Assembly: GCF_018156225.1 (NCBI RefSeq)
Contig: NZ_JAGTAR010000022.1
Location: forward strand, 46,511 to 110,510
DNA length: 64,000 nucleotides
DNA from: Carboxylicivirga sediminis
GTDB lineage: Bacteria > Bacteroidota > Bacteroidia > Bacteroidales > Marinilabiliaceae
Reading direction: 5' to 3'
This document shows positions 8,001 through 17,120 of this stretch, one piece after another. Position 1 is the stretch's first letter. The number at the start of each line of letters is the position of its first letter. The notes beneath the pieces were generated by a model. That model did not search any database. It was not told the origin of the DNA and saw only the letters and a list, made by a program, of their open reading frames with translations. The translations under genes were made by a program, and so were the position numbers.

Positions 8001-9476
8001 CTACTCCCTTCGTTTCTTTGGGTTAAAGCCCAGGTAATGGTCAATGCCGGCCTTTGCTTTCCAGCGGTAGGCAATACCCACCCGGAATTCGATGGACGCG
8101 TTATGTGTTTTATTGAACTGCCCCGGCACCTGTGCATCTCCCACATATACGTTGGGCAGGCCATACTTAATGGTAATACCCGTAGACACCTTCACAGGTC
8201 TGCTTGAACGCAACTCAAGTTCCTGCCCCAACATCAGACCATAATCAAACGAAGCATATTTGGAGGATACATCCATTACTTCACTGCCCACCTGCTCCGA
8301 AGCCGACTGCATGTGCGCCACATAAACCCCTGCCACATTGCGCCGTATCAACTTATCTTTAAAATAACTGCGCCTGGCATTTTGTTTTAGCAACAGCTCG
8401 GTAGCCAGGTATTGCAGTTGCATATCCTTTGACACATACTCGCCATAGCTGTAAAAATTATAGCTCTGCTTTGTATTGGATGAAACAAATACATTCGACT
8501 CCAATACATAGCGTCGGTTGATAGCATACTGCAGGTTTAGACCCACATCGGGCATAAAAGCCAGACTGGCGTTGTTCATACCGGCAGGCGAAAAACCATC
8601 CAGTGTTTCCTGATTAAGCAGATACGTGTTTTTAACGGCTGTTACCACACCTGTTGTCCAGCGGCTATCCCTACGGTCGTGCAATAACTCATCCTCATCA
8701 TCCAATGCTTGAACAGGAGCAAAATCAGCCATCCAGTAGGTATTGGGGTGACGATACTGCCTCAGGCTGGCTGCGCGATTGATATTCACACCATCGGGCA
8801 ATTGTATATAGGCAGCTTTTCCCTCCAATGGGGTATTTAATTGCGGGAGTGAAAAAGAGCCTGATGCAGGTATCGGGAAACAAGCAATTGTACTGCTTTC
8901 TTCGTTTGGGTGAATCGTATTACTTGTTTTTACACCAGGCTCATCACGTAGTAATGTTGCTATGTACGTTTCATTAGTATTCTCTTGGGGCGACAGTTCA
9001 TCTTGGGACCTGTCAGTAACACTGACATCGACCTCATCTGACAACAATTCAGCGGATACCAAATCTGAATTCTGCACCTCATCAGCAGGCTGATGTCCTT
9101 GCTTATTATATTGATGCATTTTTGCTATGCGGGGTTGCGTAGGTTCAGGTGTAAATATTTGCAAAATGCCGCCAACACCAATGAGCAGGGCGATAACTGC
9201 TGCGGCCAGCCAGCGCGAATACCTTATATATACTGGTCGTTTTGCCTCCTCGTCAAGCTGCCCTGAAATAGTATCCCACACCTCATCGACATCCAGCTCA
9301 TTGGCTATGCCTCCCCACACCTTGTCAATCAGTGCCTGCTCCTCATCATTGGGCTCAACAGGTAACGCATCAGTATCCAGTGCCTCCGAAATATTCATCC
9401 ATACATCATCAGGTGCCTGCAGTACGTCCTGCTCCAGCAACTCCCGATACTTTTTATGGAATTCGTTATTTTGCAT
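8001..9476 (-). CDS. Anti-sigma-like inner-membrane protein with beta-barrel-like C-terminal domain
   Basis: A 491-residue protein downstream of an ECF sigma gene. The N-terminal ~95 residues are acidic and contain two repeats with APDDVWMNISEAL / EVWDTISGQL, followed by one transmembrane helix (YSRWLAAAVIALLIGVGGIL). This is the usual anti-sigma layout in Bacteroidota. A low-complexity periplasmic linker leads to a C-terminal ~200 residues of alternating hydrophobic strands resembling the outer-membrane beta-barrel family (PorT-like). I chose the ATG at 9476 because the sigma gene stops with TAA one base earlier and the preceding TTGAGG can serve as a weak ribosome site. The combination of inner-membrane anchor and barrel-like tail is topologically puzzling. 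Confidence 0.7.
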   Translation of the reverse strand: MQNNEFHKKYRELLEQDVLQAPDDVWMNISEALDTDALPVEPNDEEQALIDKVWGGIANELDVDEVWDTISGQLDEEAKRPVYIRYSRWLAAAVIALLIGVGGILQIFTPEPTQPRIAKMHQYNKQGHQPADEVQNSDLVSAELLSDEVDVSVTDRSQDELSPQENTNETYIATLLRDEPGVKTSNTIHPNEESSTIACFPIPASGSFSLPQLNTPLEGKAAYIQLPDGVNINRAASLRQYRHPNTYWMADFAPVQALDDEDELLHDRRDSRWTTGVVTAVKNTYLLNQETLDGFSPAGMNNASLAFMPDVGLNLQYAINRRYVLESNVFVSSNTKQSYNFYSYGEYVSKDMQLQYLATELLLKQNARRSYFKDKLIRRNVAGVYVAHMQSASEQVGSEVMDVSSKYASFDYGLMLGQELELRSSRPVKVSTGITIKYGLPNVYVGDAQVPGQFNKTHNASIEFRVGIAYRWKAKAGIDHYLGFNPKKRRE

Positions 9477-9477
9477 A

Positions 9478-10026
9478 TTATACCTCAATGCCAGTTAACT
9501 GTTCATTCAATAGCTTGCGCGCCCTGTTGAGCTGGGATTTAGAAGTGCCTTCACTGATGCCCAGACGTTCAGCAATTTCTTTATGGCCGTAGCCTTCAAT
9601 GGCGTATAGGTTAAATACAATACGTGCTCCATCGGGCAGCTTTTCCACTTCTTTTAGTAAATCCTGACACACCAAAGGATCGGTAAACTCTTGCGACGGT
9701 TCAGCATATTCGCCCAAATCATCAATTCTCAGGGTTGCAATTTGCTGTTTCTTCCGATAAGCATCAATGGCCGTATTGGTAATAATTCGCCTTATCCAGG
9801 CTTTCAGCGCACCTTCTCCACTATAGGCTTCTATATTTCTAAACACCTTCAAAAAAGCATTCTGAAGGATATCTTTTGCATCATCTCTATCGGGCTCATA
9901 CGCCAGGCAAATACGCAGCATCTCACCAGCATATTTACGGTACAACTGCTCCTGTGCTTTTCGCTCCCGCCTGCGACATCCATCGAGCAGCTGCTCATCA
10001 CTTATATCTATCACCACAGCCGGCAT
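9478..10026 (-). CDS. ECF-type RNA polymerase sigma factor
   Basis: A 182-residue sigma-70 family protein with region 2 (YRKYAGEMLRICLAYEPDRDDAKDILQNAFLKVFRNI, including the core-binding DAKDILQNAF) and region 4 (LPDGARIVFNLYAIEGYGHKEIAERLGISEGTSKSQLNRARKLL, an HTH). Sigma-1.1 and region 3 are absent, as expected for extracytoplasmic-function sigmas. It directs transcription of an unknown regulon. Its start codon directly follows the stop of the lipoprotein gene, and its stop lies one base from the start of the membrane anti-sigma-like gene, so all three are translationally coupled. Confidence 0.93.
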   Translation of the reverse strand: MPAVVIDISDEQLLDGCRRRERKAQEQLYRKYAGEMLRICLAYEPDRDDAKDILQNAFLKVFRNIEAYSGEGALKAWIRRIITNTAIDAYRKKQQIATLRIDDLGEYAEPSQEFTDPLVCQDLLKEVEKLPDGARIVFNLYAIEGYGHKEIAERLGISEGTSKSQLNRARKLLNEQLTGIEV

Positions 10027-10782
10027 TTATTGAATAATCACCTTCATTGAACTTTCGAGGCGAAACAAAATGGTTTCATACAGATCCTCATTGGCATCTG
10101 ACGACACCTCTATATACAACTCGTCGTCATCGTTCTCCACCTCGGCATTTTCCCATGATGCCGATGAGATGGAGCGCACCGCATAATAGGGATCAATAAG
10201 CAACAGCATCGCATAGCTATTGGCGGCTGTCAGTGTTATAGTCTGGGCGTCATCCGTTGCAAACGTGTTCACTCTAAATTGTTCATCTTCATCAATAACA
10301 ATGCGCAGTGGCAATATCCTTCCATCGGCTTTAAGGCAATGTCCGCTAATTAGGATACCACCGTCAATATCCAGTTCATCCCCTTCGTCATCACCATCTG
10401 TAGCATCGTCAAGCTCATCCATATCACCCACTACAAACAGCCATTGCATATGCGAATACACGCCTTGTGGTATATCAAAGTGTTTGATGAATCCTTCACT
10501 CTCATTTGAGAAAGTAACCGGCCCCATTGGTTTGTCGGCTTTTGTTGAAAAATGCACATCGCCTCCCTGCTGCCTATGCCCGTCAAATTGAATTTGCTGA
10601 AAAAACACTGTCCCTGTCTCAAAACTAATAGTGGGGGAACTGCCATCTGCCAGTTTTACCAGCAACTGAGTAGCTACAGGCTGCGTAAATTCTTCCTTCT
10701 GGCAGGCACCCATGAACAATAGCGTTAAGCTAACGATGCTAAATTGTGTAAAATATTTTCCCATTTGAGTTATCCTGTTCAT
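10027..10782 (-). CDS. Acidic lipoprotein, first gene of the ECF sigma operon
   Basis: A predicted lipoprotein with signal peptide MGKYFTQFSIVSLTLLFMGAC; the lipobox cysteine lies about 26 residues from the chosen ATG. The mature part has immunoglobulin-like strand patterning reminiscent of DUF4382 proteins (PQGVYSHMQWLFVV), an aspartate-rich stretch (DMDELDDATDGDDEGDELD) that could bind calcium, and an acidic C-terminus. I prefer the ATG at 10782 (or 10764) over upstream candidates because only these give a normal signal peptide, and the promoter at 10866-10896 would start the transcript downstream of the longest frame's start. As first gene of the operon it may be the sensor or the main target of the downstream sigma factor. 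Confidence 0.65.
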   Translation of the reverse strand: MNRITQMGKYFTQFSIVSLTLLFMGACQKEEFTQPVATQLLVKLADGSSPTISFETGTVFFQQIQFDGHRQQGGDVHFSTKADKPMGPVTFSNESEGFIKHFDIPQGVYSHMQWLFVVGDMDELDDATDGDDEGDELDIDGGILISGHCLKADGRILPLRIVIDEDEQFRVNTFATDDAQTITLTAANSYAMLLLIDPYYAVRSISSASWENAEVENDDDELYIEVSSDANEDLYETILFRLESSMKVIIQ

Positions 10783-10865
10783 ACCAGTGACGAAACAGTT
10801 GTGTGAAAGGTTGGAATGGGCAGACACTTTTTTTACCATGGGTTGACAGTTAAATATTAACGCCA

Positions 10866-10896
10866 CAAACATAGGCTGAAGGTGTCAGTCGACCAA
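10866..10896 (-). promoter_or_regulatory. Bacteroidota-type promoter of the lipoprotein/sigma operon
   Basis: Reading the minus strand, TTGG (10893-10896, near the -33 TTTG consensus) is followed after exactly 19 nt by TATGTTTG (10866-10873), a full match to the -7 consensus TAnnTTTG. The predicted transcript has a leader of about 80 nt before the ATG at 10782. Confidence 0.6.
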
Positions 10897-10959
10897 TGAT
10901 CTAACTCATCATATAGCAACAGCAACCTGCTTATAATGTGCTCAATATTTAATTTAACC

Positions 10960-10990
10960 TTTGCCCGCAGACGAATTGTTTGTATATTTA
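10960..10990 (+). promoter_or_regulatory. Bacteroidota-type promoter of the 56-aa membrane protein
   Basis: TTTG at 10960-10963, a 19-nt spacer, then TATATTTA at 10983-10990 (7 of 8 to TAnnTTTG positions). The transcript would begin near 10997, which rules out the longer frame starting at 10961 and supports the ATG at 11015. Confidence 0.6.
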
Positions 10991-11014
10991 GAATGTACCT
11001 TTAAACAAATCACC

Positions 11015-11185
11015 ATGAATGCATTTTTAAAAAATTTTGGAATCATCCTAATCGTTTTGGGAGTGGTAGTACTGGCCTTTTATGCCATTAACACTCCACC
11101 TAGTAACACGCCTTTGGTATTTGCGGCTTTGCTGCTTATTGGCGGAGCAGCTTTGTATGTTATACTTAACCGAATTATTGATTAG
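11015..11185 (+). CDS. Small two-helix membrane protein, 56 aa
   Basis: A 56-residue protein made almost entirely of two transmembrane helices (FGIILIVLGVVVLAFYAI and LVFAALLLIGGAALYVIL) joined by the loop NTPPSNTP. The family is not recognised with certainty; many Bacteroidota genomes have similar short hydrophobic proteins. The start at ATG 11015 is supported by the promoter just upstream and by the first helix beginning right after MNAFLKN. A bidirectional hairpin terminator follows at 11228-11256. Confidence 0.7.
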   Translation: MNAFLKNFGIILIVLGVVVLAFYAINTPPSNTPLVFAALLLIGGAALYVILNRIID

Positions 11186-11227
11186 AACCTCAGGCAAGTT
11201 CATGCTCGTAATTGGGTTGAAGATAAA

Positions 11228-11256
11228 AGCCGCTTTAGTTGAATGCTAGAGCGGCT
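11228..11256. terminator. Bidirectional terminator between the small membrane gene and comB
   Basis: Stem AGCCGCTTTAG / CTAGAGCGGCT (11 pairs, one of them G-T) with a short loop. It lies between two convergent genes and can terminate either transcript. Confidence 0.7.
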
Positions 11257-11292
11257 GTTGTATTTAAACTTTCTCTGAACTATTTCTTTCAT

Positions 11293-12009
11293 CTATTTGT
11301 AGCTGACCAAAGCCTGACCATTCCACACCGGAATGGTTTTACTAATACTTGTTTCAAAGCAATAGGCTAAATCATCGACGTAGCCCTTTTGCTGCAACAC
11401 ATTATAGTGGTAACCACTAGTTGACAACTGCCCAAGGTTATCCCTGTGACTTTCATAAAGAGCTTTTTGTGCCAATGCAAAATCGGTACACTGAACAGCC
11501 ATACCAGCTTTTTGTAGCTGATAAATAATTTGTCCGGCACAGAGTGCATCTTCCAGAGTATATAACCCATTGTTACCCGAACAAACGATAATTACGTCCT
11601 CTTTATTCGACAGAAACTGACAGACTGCATCACTATTAATAAACGATGCCACAATTAGTTCTTGTGCCGTTAATGAGTTGTTGATGGCCAGCGTGCCGTT
11701 GGTGGTTGTCATCACTAAGGTTTTCCCACTAACAACATCCGCAGTATATGATAATGGAGAGTTGCCAAAGTCAAATCCAGGGATGGGTTCGGCCATTCGC
11801 TCACCGCCTAAGAGCACATCCCGGCCCAACTGCTTTTTCATTTCAAATGCCTCATCAGGTGTTGTAACCGGTATTACGGCTTTGGCGCCATTTTGCAAGG
11901 CTGTTATCATCACTGAAGTGGCTCTCAAAACATCAATCACCACCACTGTTTTTCCTTCTACCACTTCCGAATTAACCAACTGTGCCGTGGCCACCACATC
12001 TATCTGCAT
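11293..12009 (-). CDS. comB: 2-phosphosulfolactate phosphatase family protein (ComB)
   Basis: A 238-residue ComB-family protein. Characteristic segments are VVVIDVLRATSVMITALQNGA, LLGGERMAEPIPGFDFGNSP and LVMTTTNGTLAI, which together form the magnesium and phosphosulfolactate site of the family. In coenzyme M biosynthesis ComB hydrolyses (2R)-phosphosulfolactate to sulfolactate; outside methanogens the physiological substrate is often unproven, though sulfolactate metabolism is a plausible role. It lies 11 nt downstream of the MATE transporter and may be cotranscribed with it. Length is normal for the family. Confidence 0.88.
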   Translation of the reverse strand: MQIDVVATAQLVNSEVVEGKTVVVIDVLRATSVMITALQNGAKAVIPVTTPDEAFEMKKQLGRDVLLGGERMAEPIPGFDFGNSPLSYTADVVSGKTLVMTTTNGTLAINNSLTAQELIVASFINSDAVCQFLSNKEDVIIVCSGNNGLYTLEDALCAGQIIYQLQKAGMAVQCTDFALAQKALYESHRDNLGQLSTSGYHYNVLQQKGYVDDLAYCFETSISKTIPVWNGQALVSYK

Positions 12010-12020
12010 ATTAATGGTTT

Positions 12021-13358
12021 TTATACACCGTATCGTGCTTTATACAATATTCTGAATCGTGTCAATAAAAAGATGCCGGCTGATGCCAAGCCTGCCAGGT
12101 AACCAATCCAAATGCCAACAGGACCAGCATTGAAGGTAAATGCGGACAAGTAGCCAATGGGCAATGATATGAGCCAGTAGGCAATACCGGCACCAATAAC
12201 AGGCATAACCACATCTTCCAACCCGCGAAGGATTCCGAGTGCAACTACTTGTACACCATCAAAAATCTGGAATAAACCGGCTACTACCATCAAACCAGCC
12301 GCTATCTCAATTACTTCTCTGTCATCAATAAACAAACCTGGCAACCAGTAACGCAGTGTCAAGAACAAAATACCCATACCAGTCATAAACATCAATACCA
12401 GATGAATAGAAGCAAAGGCGCTGTGCTTAAGTGTCAGATAATTCTTTTGTCCTCTGAAGATGCTCACTTTTATGGTGGTAGCCGAGGCTAGTCCGGATGA
12501 CATCATATAGGTTAAACTGGCTAAACTGAGTACGATTTGATGAGCCGCCAGGCTAACTGCATTGATCCATCCCATCATAATGCTTCCCAGGCTAAATGCA
12601 AACACCTCAATGACAAACTGAAGACCAATAGGAAAACCCAGTCGGCATATGCGTACAAAAGCCGTTTTGGAAAAACGCGTTAAATGTATGCCACGGTAGT
12701 TATTGAAAAGTGTGATACGATAGGATATCCATACGAAAACAATGGCCATCATAATACGCGACACCAGCGTGCCAATACCTGCGCCAACAACTCCTAAGGC
12801 CGGCGCACCAAAGTGCCCATATATAAACATGTAGTTGAGGCCAATATTCAACAAATTACCACCCACAGTAATGTACATGGCAATACGCGTATTACTTAAG
12901 CCCTCGGCAAATTGCTTATAGCTGTTAAACACCTGTAATGGTATTATTGACAACACTAAAAGCAGGTAATAAGGTATGGCTTCTTCAACTACCCCTGCCT
13001 CCTGCCCCATCAGTGGCATTGCCCAAACAATGGCTCCGGCAATAACAGATAATAATACTCCAATAATTAAGTTGGTAAATATGCCTTGCTGAAACCAATA
13101 GGCACATTCATCTTTATTTTTGGCACCATAGGCTTTGCCAACCAGCGGCGTTATAGCAAAGGAAATACCTATACCCAGTACCAGCACGTTAATAAAAATA
13201 CTATTGGCAAAAGAGGCTGCTGCCAAAGGAATGGTTCCTACCTGTCCTACCATTAGTGTATCTGCCAAATTGACCAGCATCTGGCCAGCCTGGGCTAATA
13301 CCACTGGTGTAGCCAGTTTTAGATTGGGCCAATAATGTGCTGCGTAACTATTTTTCAT
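12021..13358 (-). CDS. MATE family efflux transporter
   Basis: A 445-residue polytopic membrane protein with about 12 helices in two homologous halves, as in the NorM/DinF (MATE) family. Typical motifs are PVVLAQAGQMLVNLADTLMVGQVGTIPLAA in helix 1-2 and GFPIGLQFVIEVFAFSLGSIMMGWINAVSLAAHQIV opening the second half. Members export cationic drugs or metabolites in exchange for sodium or protons. It lies downstream of the C39-ABC exporter with a gap of 68 nt, so it may be the tail of that cassette, for example for immunity or extrusion, but this is inference from position only. Confidence 0.9.
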   Translation of the reverse strand: MKNSYAAHYWPNLKLATPVVLAQAGQMLVNLADTLMVGQVGTIPLAAASFANSIFINVLVLGIGISFAITPLVGKAYGAKNKDECAYWFQQGIFTNLIIGVLLSVIAGAIVWAMPLMGQEAGVVEEAIPYYLLLVLSIIPLQVFNSYKQFAEGLSNTRIAMYITVGGNLLNIGLNYMFIYGHFGAPALGVVGAGIGTLVSRIMMAIVFVWISYRITLFNNYRGIHLTRFSKTAFVRICRLGFPIGLQFVIEVFAFSLGSIMMGWINAVSLAAHQIVLSLASLTYMMSSGLASATTIKVSIFRGQKNYLTLKHSAFASIHLVLMFMTGMGILFLTLRYWLPGLFIDDREVIEIAAGLMVVAGLFQIFDGVQVVALGILRGLEDVVMPVIGAGIAYWLISLPIGYLSAFTFNAGPVGIWIGYLAGLASAGIFLLTRFRILYKARYGV

Positions 13359-13426
13359 TCAAGCTCTACTCTTATCAGGCCACAAAAGTAGAGAAAAGAA
13401 TAATACACAGTATAGCATATGCGTAT

Positions 13427-15580
13427 TTACCCCCAATGGTGCTTCCACATCTCATAAAAACGCCCTTTCTTATCCGCTTTCAGCTCTTTAACACTGCCCG
13501 ATTGTATGACCTCCCCTTTACCGAAAACAAACACCTCATCGGCAATATTAATTACACTCATACGGTGCGCCACCATAATAATGGTTTTACCTGCCTTCTT
13601 TAAGCTAATAATAAGCTCTTTAACAATGGCTTCGGAGCGATCATCAAGGAAGGACGTAGCCTCATCAAAGATATACACCTGGGGATTGAGATAGAGCATA
13701 CGGGCTATAGCTAGTCGCTGTCGTTGCCCACCAGAAAGCTGTGCCGCGTTTTCGCCCAGCCATGTATAATAGCCCTCAGGCAATTGCTCAATTGTCTCTT
13801 CTAAACCAAGTTGCTGTATAATCGCACGGATGCGGTTTATATCAGGTTCAGCATCACCCAGTGCAATATTTTCAATCACATTACCAGTAAACAGTTCAAT
13901 GTTCTGCGGCACAATGCCAACTACCCTTCTCAAATGAGTGAGATTTATCTGTGCCACATCGTGTTTACCAATGGAAATGCTGCCACTATTTACCGGGTAT
14001 AAACCCTGAATAAGCGCTCCAATGGTTGACTTTCCCGAACCGCTATCTCCCAGTAAAACCGCTATACCACCCGACTTTATTCGCATGCTAAAGTCTTGAA
14101 ACAAATCCTGTTCAAGGGTATATGAGAAGTGAACCTTTGTAAAAACAATATCACCCACATCCTCATGTGCAAATGGCATCGCGGGCTTATCAGCGTTTTC
14201 CTGCTTAAGTTCGAGCAGCTCAAAAAGGCGATCCATCGCTATCAGAGCTCCATGCACACTCTTGTTAATAGCTGCTAACCTGGCTACTGGCCCGGTGAAA
14301 TAGGCCGAAATAGCGAAGAAGGACATCAATTCACCGGCTGATAGTTCTGTATCAATGACCAATCCTGCACCTGCCCAAAGAATAACCAACGTGAGCACCC
14401 TGTTTATGAATTGCATGCCAGACGACGAAAAAATATCGAGCTTACCTGAACTATAAACTTTTTGAAGTACGGCCATTAAGCGATTATCAACACCATTGGC
14501 AAAATGCTCTTCAGCACCCATCTGTTTGATGGTTTTAACGGCTCGCAATGATTCAACCAGTTGTATCTCCAGTTCAGCTGTTTCTTCCATCTTAGCTCTT
14601 TCAAGACGACGGTTAACAGCATTGGTTATCAGAAATAGTAACAAGTAAATGGGAATAACCGCATAGGACAATAGTGCCAGTTTCATACTAAATACCATCA
14701 TCACCAGAAACGCAATAATGATGATTAAAATATCGACCACAGCCTCCACAGCTACCTGATTGATAAAGTTGCGTATTTTAACGGCATCATTAACACGGGA
14801 AATTAACTCGCCGATGCGCATGCTGTCATAGAACTTTTGTGGCAACTTTATTAAATGCCGGAAATAACCAGAGATTAGTGAGGTATCAATATTTTGGCTG
14901 ACACGCAATACAAACCAGGATTGCAATACTCCTATTAACAGTTGAATCGCAAAAATAATCAACATAATAACCCCAAGAAGGTGCAATAAGTTCTGGTTAT
15001 GTCCTACCAGCACAAAGTCGGTTAGTTTTTGAATATAAAAAGCTGTAGAAAGGCCCAATATGGAAAAAACCAATGCTCCGAGACCTGATTGCATAAAAAT
15101 GGCTCGGTGCGGCTTTATCACATTCCAGAATCGCCGATAGTTAGAAACGGTTTTATCCCCGCCATTAAAATCCACAGAAGGAATTAATAAAATAACAACT
15201 CCTGTCCATCTGGTTTTAAAGGCTTCCAAGGGCATTCTTTCCATCCTGCCAAAAGCCGGATCCATCACTTTAACTTGCTTTTTACTCACACCATAAATCA
15301 CCACAAAGTGATGGGAACCAGATGGCTGTTGTAAATGAGCAATGGCGGGCAAGGGTAACTCCTTCAAATCAGACAAGTCTATCTCAACACCCTTAGCATC
15401 AAACCCTAATGATTCGGCAGCTTTGATTAAACCATAAGCACTCGTCCCCCCTTTATTGGTGCCTGCCTGGCGACGAATATCCCACAGTGGCAATCTCAAA
15501 CGATAATACCTGGCTACTGAAGCTAAGCATGCGGCACCACAATCTGTTGTATCATATTGCTGTATACTAAGCTTCATCAT
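13427..15580 (-). CDS. Peptidase-C39 ABC transporter for double-glycine-leader peptides
   Basis: A 717-residue fusion of protease, membrane and ATPase domains. The N-terminal C39 peptidase keeps its active site: Q8, C14 (in DTTDCGAACL), H91 (SHHFVV) and D107 (MDPAFG). About six transmembrane helices span residues ~160-440. The ATPase has Walker A (GDSGSGKST), signature LSGGQRQRLAIARML and Walker B with VYIFDEATSFLD. Such transporters cut off GG leaders and export the mature peptide. The start overlaps the HlyD stop (ATGA), indicating translational coupling. The probable substrate is encoded at 17308-17451 in the same direction. Every catalytic residue is present, so the transporter should be active. 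Confidence 0.95.
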   Translation of the reverse strand: MMKLSIQQYDTTDCGAACLASVARYYRLRLPLWDIRRQAGTNKGGTSAYGLIKAAESLGFDAKGVEIDLSDLKELPLPAIAHLQQPSGSHHFVVIYGVSKKQVKVMDPAFGRMERMPLEAFKTRWTGVVILLIPSVDFNGGDKTVSNYRRFWNVIKPHRAIFMQSGLGALVFSILGLSTAFYIQKLTDFVLVGHNQNLLHLLGVIMLIIFAIQLLIGVLQSWFVLRVSQNIDTSLISGYFRHLIKLPQKFYDSMRIGELISRVNDAVKIRNFINQVAVEAVVDILIIIIAFLVMMVFSMKLALLSYAVIPIYLLLFLITNAVNRRLERAKMEETAELEIQLVESLRAVKTIKQMGAEEHFANGVDNRLMAVLQKVYSSGKLDIFSSSGMQFINRVLTLVILWAGAGLVIDTELSAGELMSFFAISAYFTGPVARLAAINKSVHGALIAMDRLFELLELKQENADKPAMPFAHEDVGDIVFTKVHFSYTLEQDLFQDFSMRIKSGGIAVLLGDSGSGKSTIGALIQGLYPVNSGSISIGKHDVAQINLTHLRRVVGIVPQNIELFTGNVIENIALGDAEPDINRIRAIIQQLGLEETIEQLPEGYYTWLGENAAQLSGGQRQRLAIARMLYLNPQVYIFDEATSFLDDRSEAIVKELIISLKKAGKTIIMVAHRMSVINIADEVFVFGKGEVIQSGSVKELKADKKGRFYEMWKHHWG

Positions 15581-16749
15581 TTACCGAGGTTTAAGGTTTT
15601 AGTATCATTTATAATCTTTGGATTTAGCCAGTCATCAACATTATCAAACAACAACTGAAACAATGAACGCTGCGTAATCACAAAACGTCCTGTCAAGCTC
15701 ATTCCCTTTCTAAGTGAGCCTTTAACACCGTTCTTGAGCTTCAGATGATCATCTGACAAGCGACACCTTATTAAATAGCGATAGGTATCATTCATCAGTA
15801 CCACATCATCAGCTACCTCCACTACCTGTGCCCTTAGCAGTCCCCACTGGTTGTAATCATAGGTATCAATCTGCAACTGAACGTTCATACCCGGGTGTAT
15901 AAACCCAATATCTGCCGGACTGACGTAACACTCTGCAATCAATTCCTCTTCAGGCGACAGATAAGCGATGTGCTGATTTTCGTTGAGTATATGCCCTGAC
16001 GCAATGCTCATGAAGTCGATAAGGCTACCTGCAAATGGTGCCGTAATAATGTACTGATTCTGTTGTTGCTTAAGTTGCTCATTGCGCCCCTCCACCTCAT
16101 GAATGGCCAGGGTATAGTTTCGACGTTCACTTTCCCAGCGAGCTTTAGTTGACGTTTGGAATGTCAGTAACTCATTACGAACTACGTCCAATTTAAAGGA
16201 ATCTTCCTGGAACGTTGTTAATGGTACAACTCCAGCGGCATACAATTCGGTTGTTCTGTCAAAATCAATGTTGAGCTTTTGTATTTTCCCACGATAAGCA
16301 TTTAGTATGTTTGTATATTCATCCTTTTCTTTCTTATACAGCGAAGTAAGAAGTTCATCAGTATCACTTTCGTTCAGCAAAGCTGATAAGTCAGCTACAT
16401 AATTCTGCTGCAAAATAATCTGCTGATTATTAATAGCCATCTCATTCTGAATTCCACTCTGGTGAAGCCTAACAAGGGTGTCACCCTTACTAACTTTTGC
16501 ATTCTCTTTGATGTAGCAATCGACTACTCTGGCAGTTAAGGGCGATACAATAGCTACTTTTTTATTTTCAGAGGTGATGATTCCCCGGCTTTGAACAGAT
16601 ACATCTACATAAATAAAAGGCAGGGCGCAAAGAGTCAGAAGTAAAATCATTAAAATCACCCAATACAATGCATATCCGCGATAAAAGTTAGCAGAATAGT
16701 AATTGAATTTATTTTTAAGCTGATCAAATTTGGGTGTATCAGTGGGCAT
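15577..16749 (-). CDS. HlyD-family periplasmic adaptor of the peptide exporter
   Basis: A 390-residue membrane-fusion protein: one N-terminal transmembrane helix (ALYWVILMILLLTLCALPFIYV), a biotinyl-lipoyl-like strand (SPLTARVVDCYIKENAKVSKGDTLVRL), a long coiled-coil hairpin (about residues 110-230) and the returning lipoyl half (ITAPFAGSLIDF) followed by the beta-barrel domain. It links the inner-membrane C39 ABC transporter to an outer-membrane channel, which is not encoded in this cluster and is probably a shared TolC-like protein. It overlaps the transporter gene by 4 nt. Confidence 0.92.
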   Translation of the reverse strand: MPTDTPKFDQLKNKFNYYSANFYRGYALYWVILMILLLTLCALPFIYVDVSVQSRGIITSENKKVAIVSPLTARVVDCYIKENAKVSKGDTLVRLHQSGIQNEMAINNQQIILQQNYVADLSALLNESDTDELLTSLYKKEKDEYTNILNAYRGKIQKLNIDFDRTTELYAAGVVPLTTFQEDSFKLDVVRNELLTFQTSTKARWESERRNYTLAIHEVEGRNEQLKQQQNQYIITAPFAGSLIDFMSIASGHILNENQHIAYLSPEEELIAECYVSPADIGFIHPGMNVQLQIDTYDYNQWGLLRAQVVEVADDVVLMNDTYRYLIRCRLSDDHLKLKNGVKGSLRKGMSLTGRFVITQRSLFQLLFDNVDDWLNPKIINDTKTLNLGK

Positions 16750-16828
16750 TTTATCAATTGCTACATCCCGAAAATAACAATTTTATTTAAGATTAAGCAA
16801 CGATAGCATTCCTGCCAACAATATCGCG

Positions 16829-17089
16829 TTACTTGGATGCCCTTACTTTGCTGGTTACTATCCACCGAATGCCATCTTTAAAATAGCCATCCTCTTCGTA
16901 AAGAAAGCTGTTGGTTTCCTTTGAGAAAAATATCTCAGCTCCCAACGAGGTCATCATATCGATGTAGAAATAGAGCATACGCACAGACATACACAGCCGC
17001 CCGGCTAACTCAATAGGTGAACCAGTTGCTTTGCCTCTGATTTCGGTATCAATCAGGGCGATTGTTTTATGTACTTCGTGCTGCGCCAA
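16829..17089 (-). CDS. Small HTH protein of the peptide cassette, non-ATG start
   Basis: A protein of about 86 residues with a type-11-like helix-turn-helix: TGSPIELAGRLCMSVRMLYFYIDMMTSLGAEIFFSKETNSFLY. Proteins of this kind sit beside GG-leader peptide genes in other Bacteroidota and are probably local regulators. The frame has no usable ATG before the HTH: an in-frame TAA precedes TTG 17107, and the best start is TTG 17089, preceded at 5 nt by AAAGGAGAG, one of few strong Shine-Dalgarno sequences in the window. The gene lies between the peptide gene and the HlyD gene, in the same direction. A rare start codon would keep its level low. Loss of an original ATG is the alternative. Confidence 0.65.
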   Translation of the reverse strand: MAQHEVHKTIALIDTEIRGKATGSPIELAGRLCMSVRMLYFYIDMMTSLGAEIFFSKETNSFLYEEDGYFKDGIRWIVTSKVRASK

Positions 17090-17120
17090 TATTGCTCTCC
17101 TTTCCAATTAAGATGAGGAT

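Noticed and set aside
16829..17107. WYL-domain or full-length transcriptional regulator
   Set aside because: Only the HTH part is present; the frame ends after about 90 residues.
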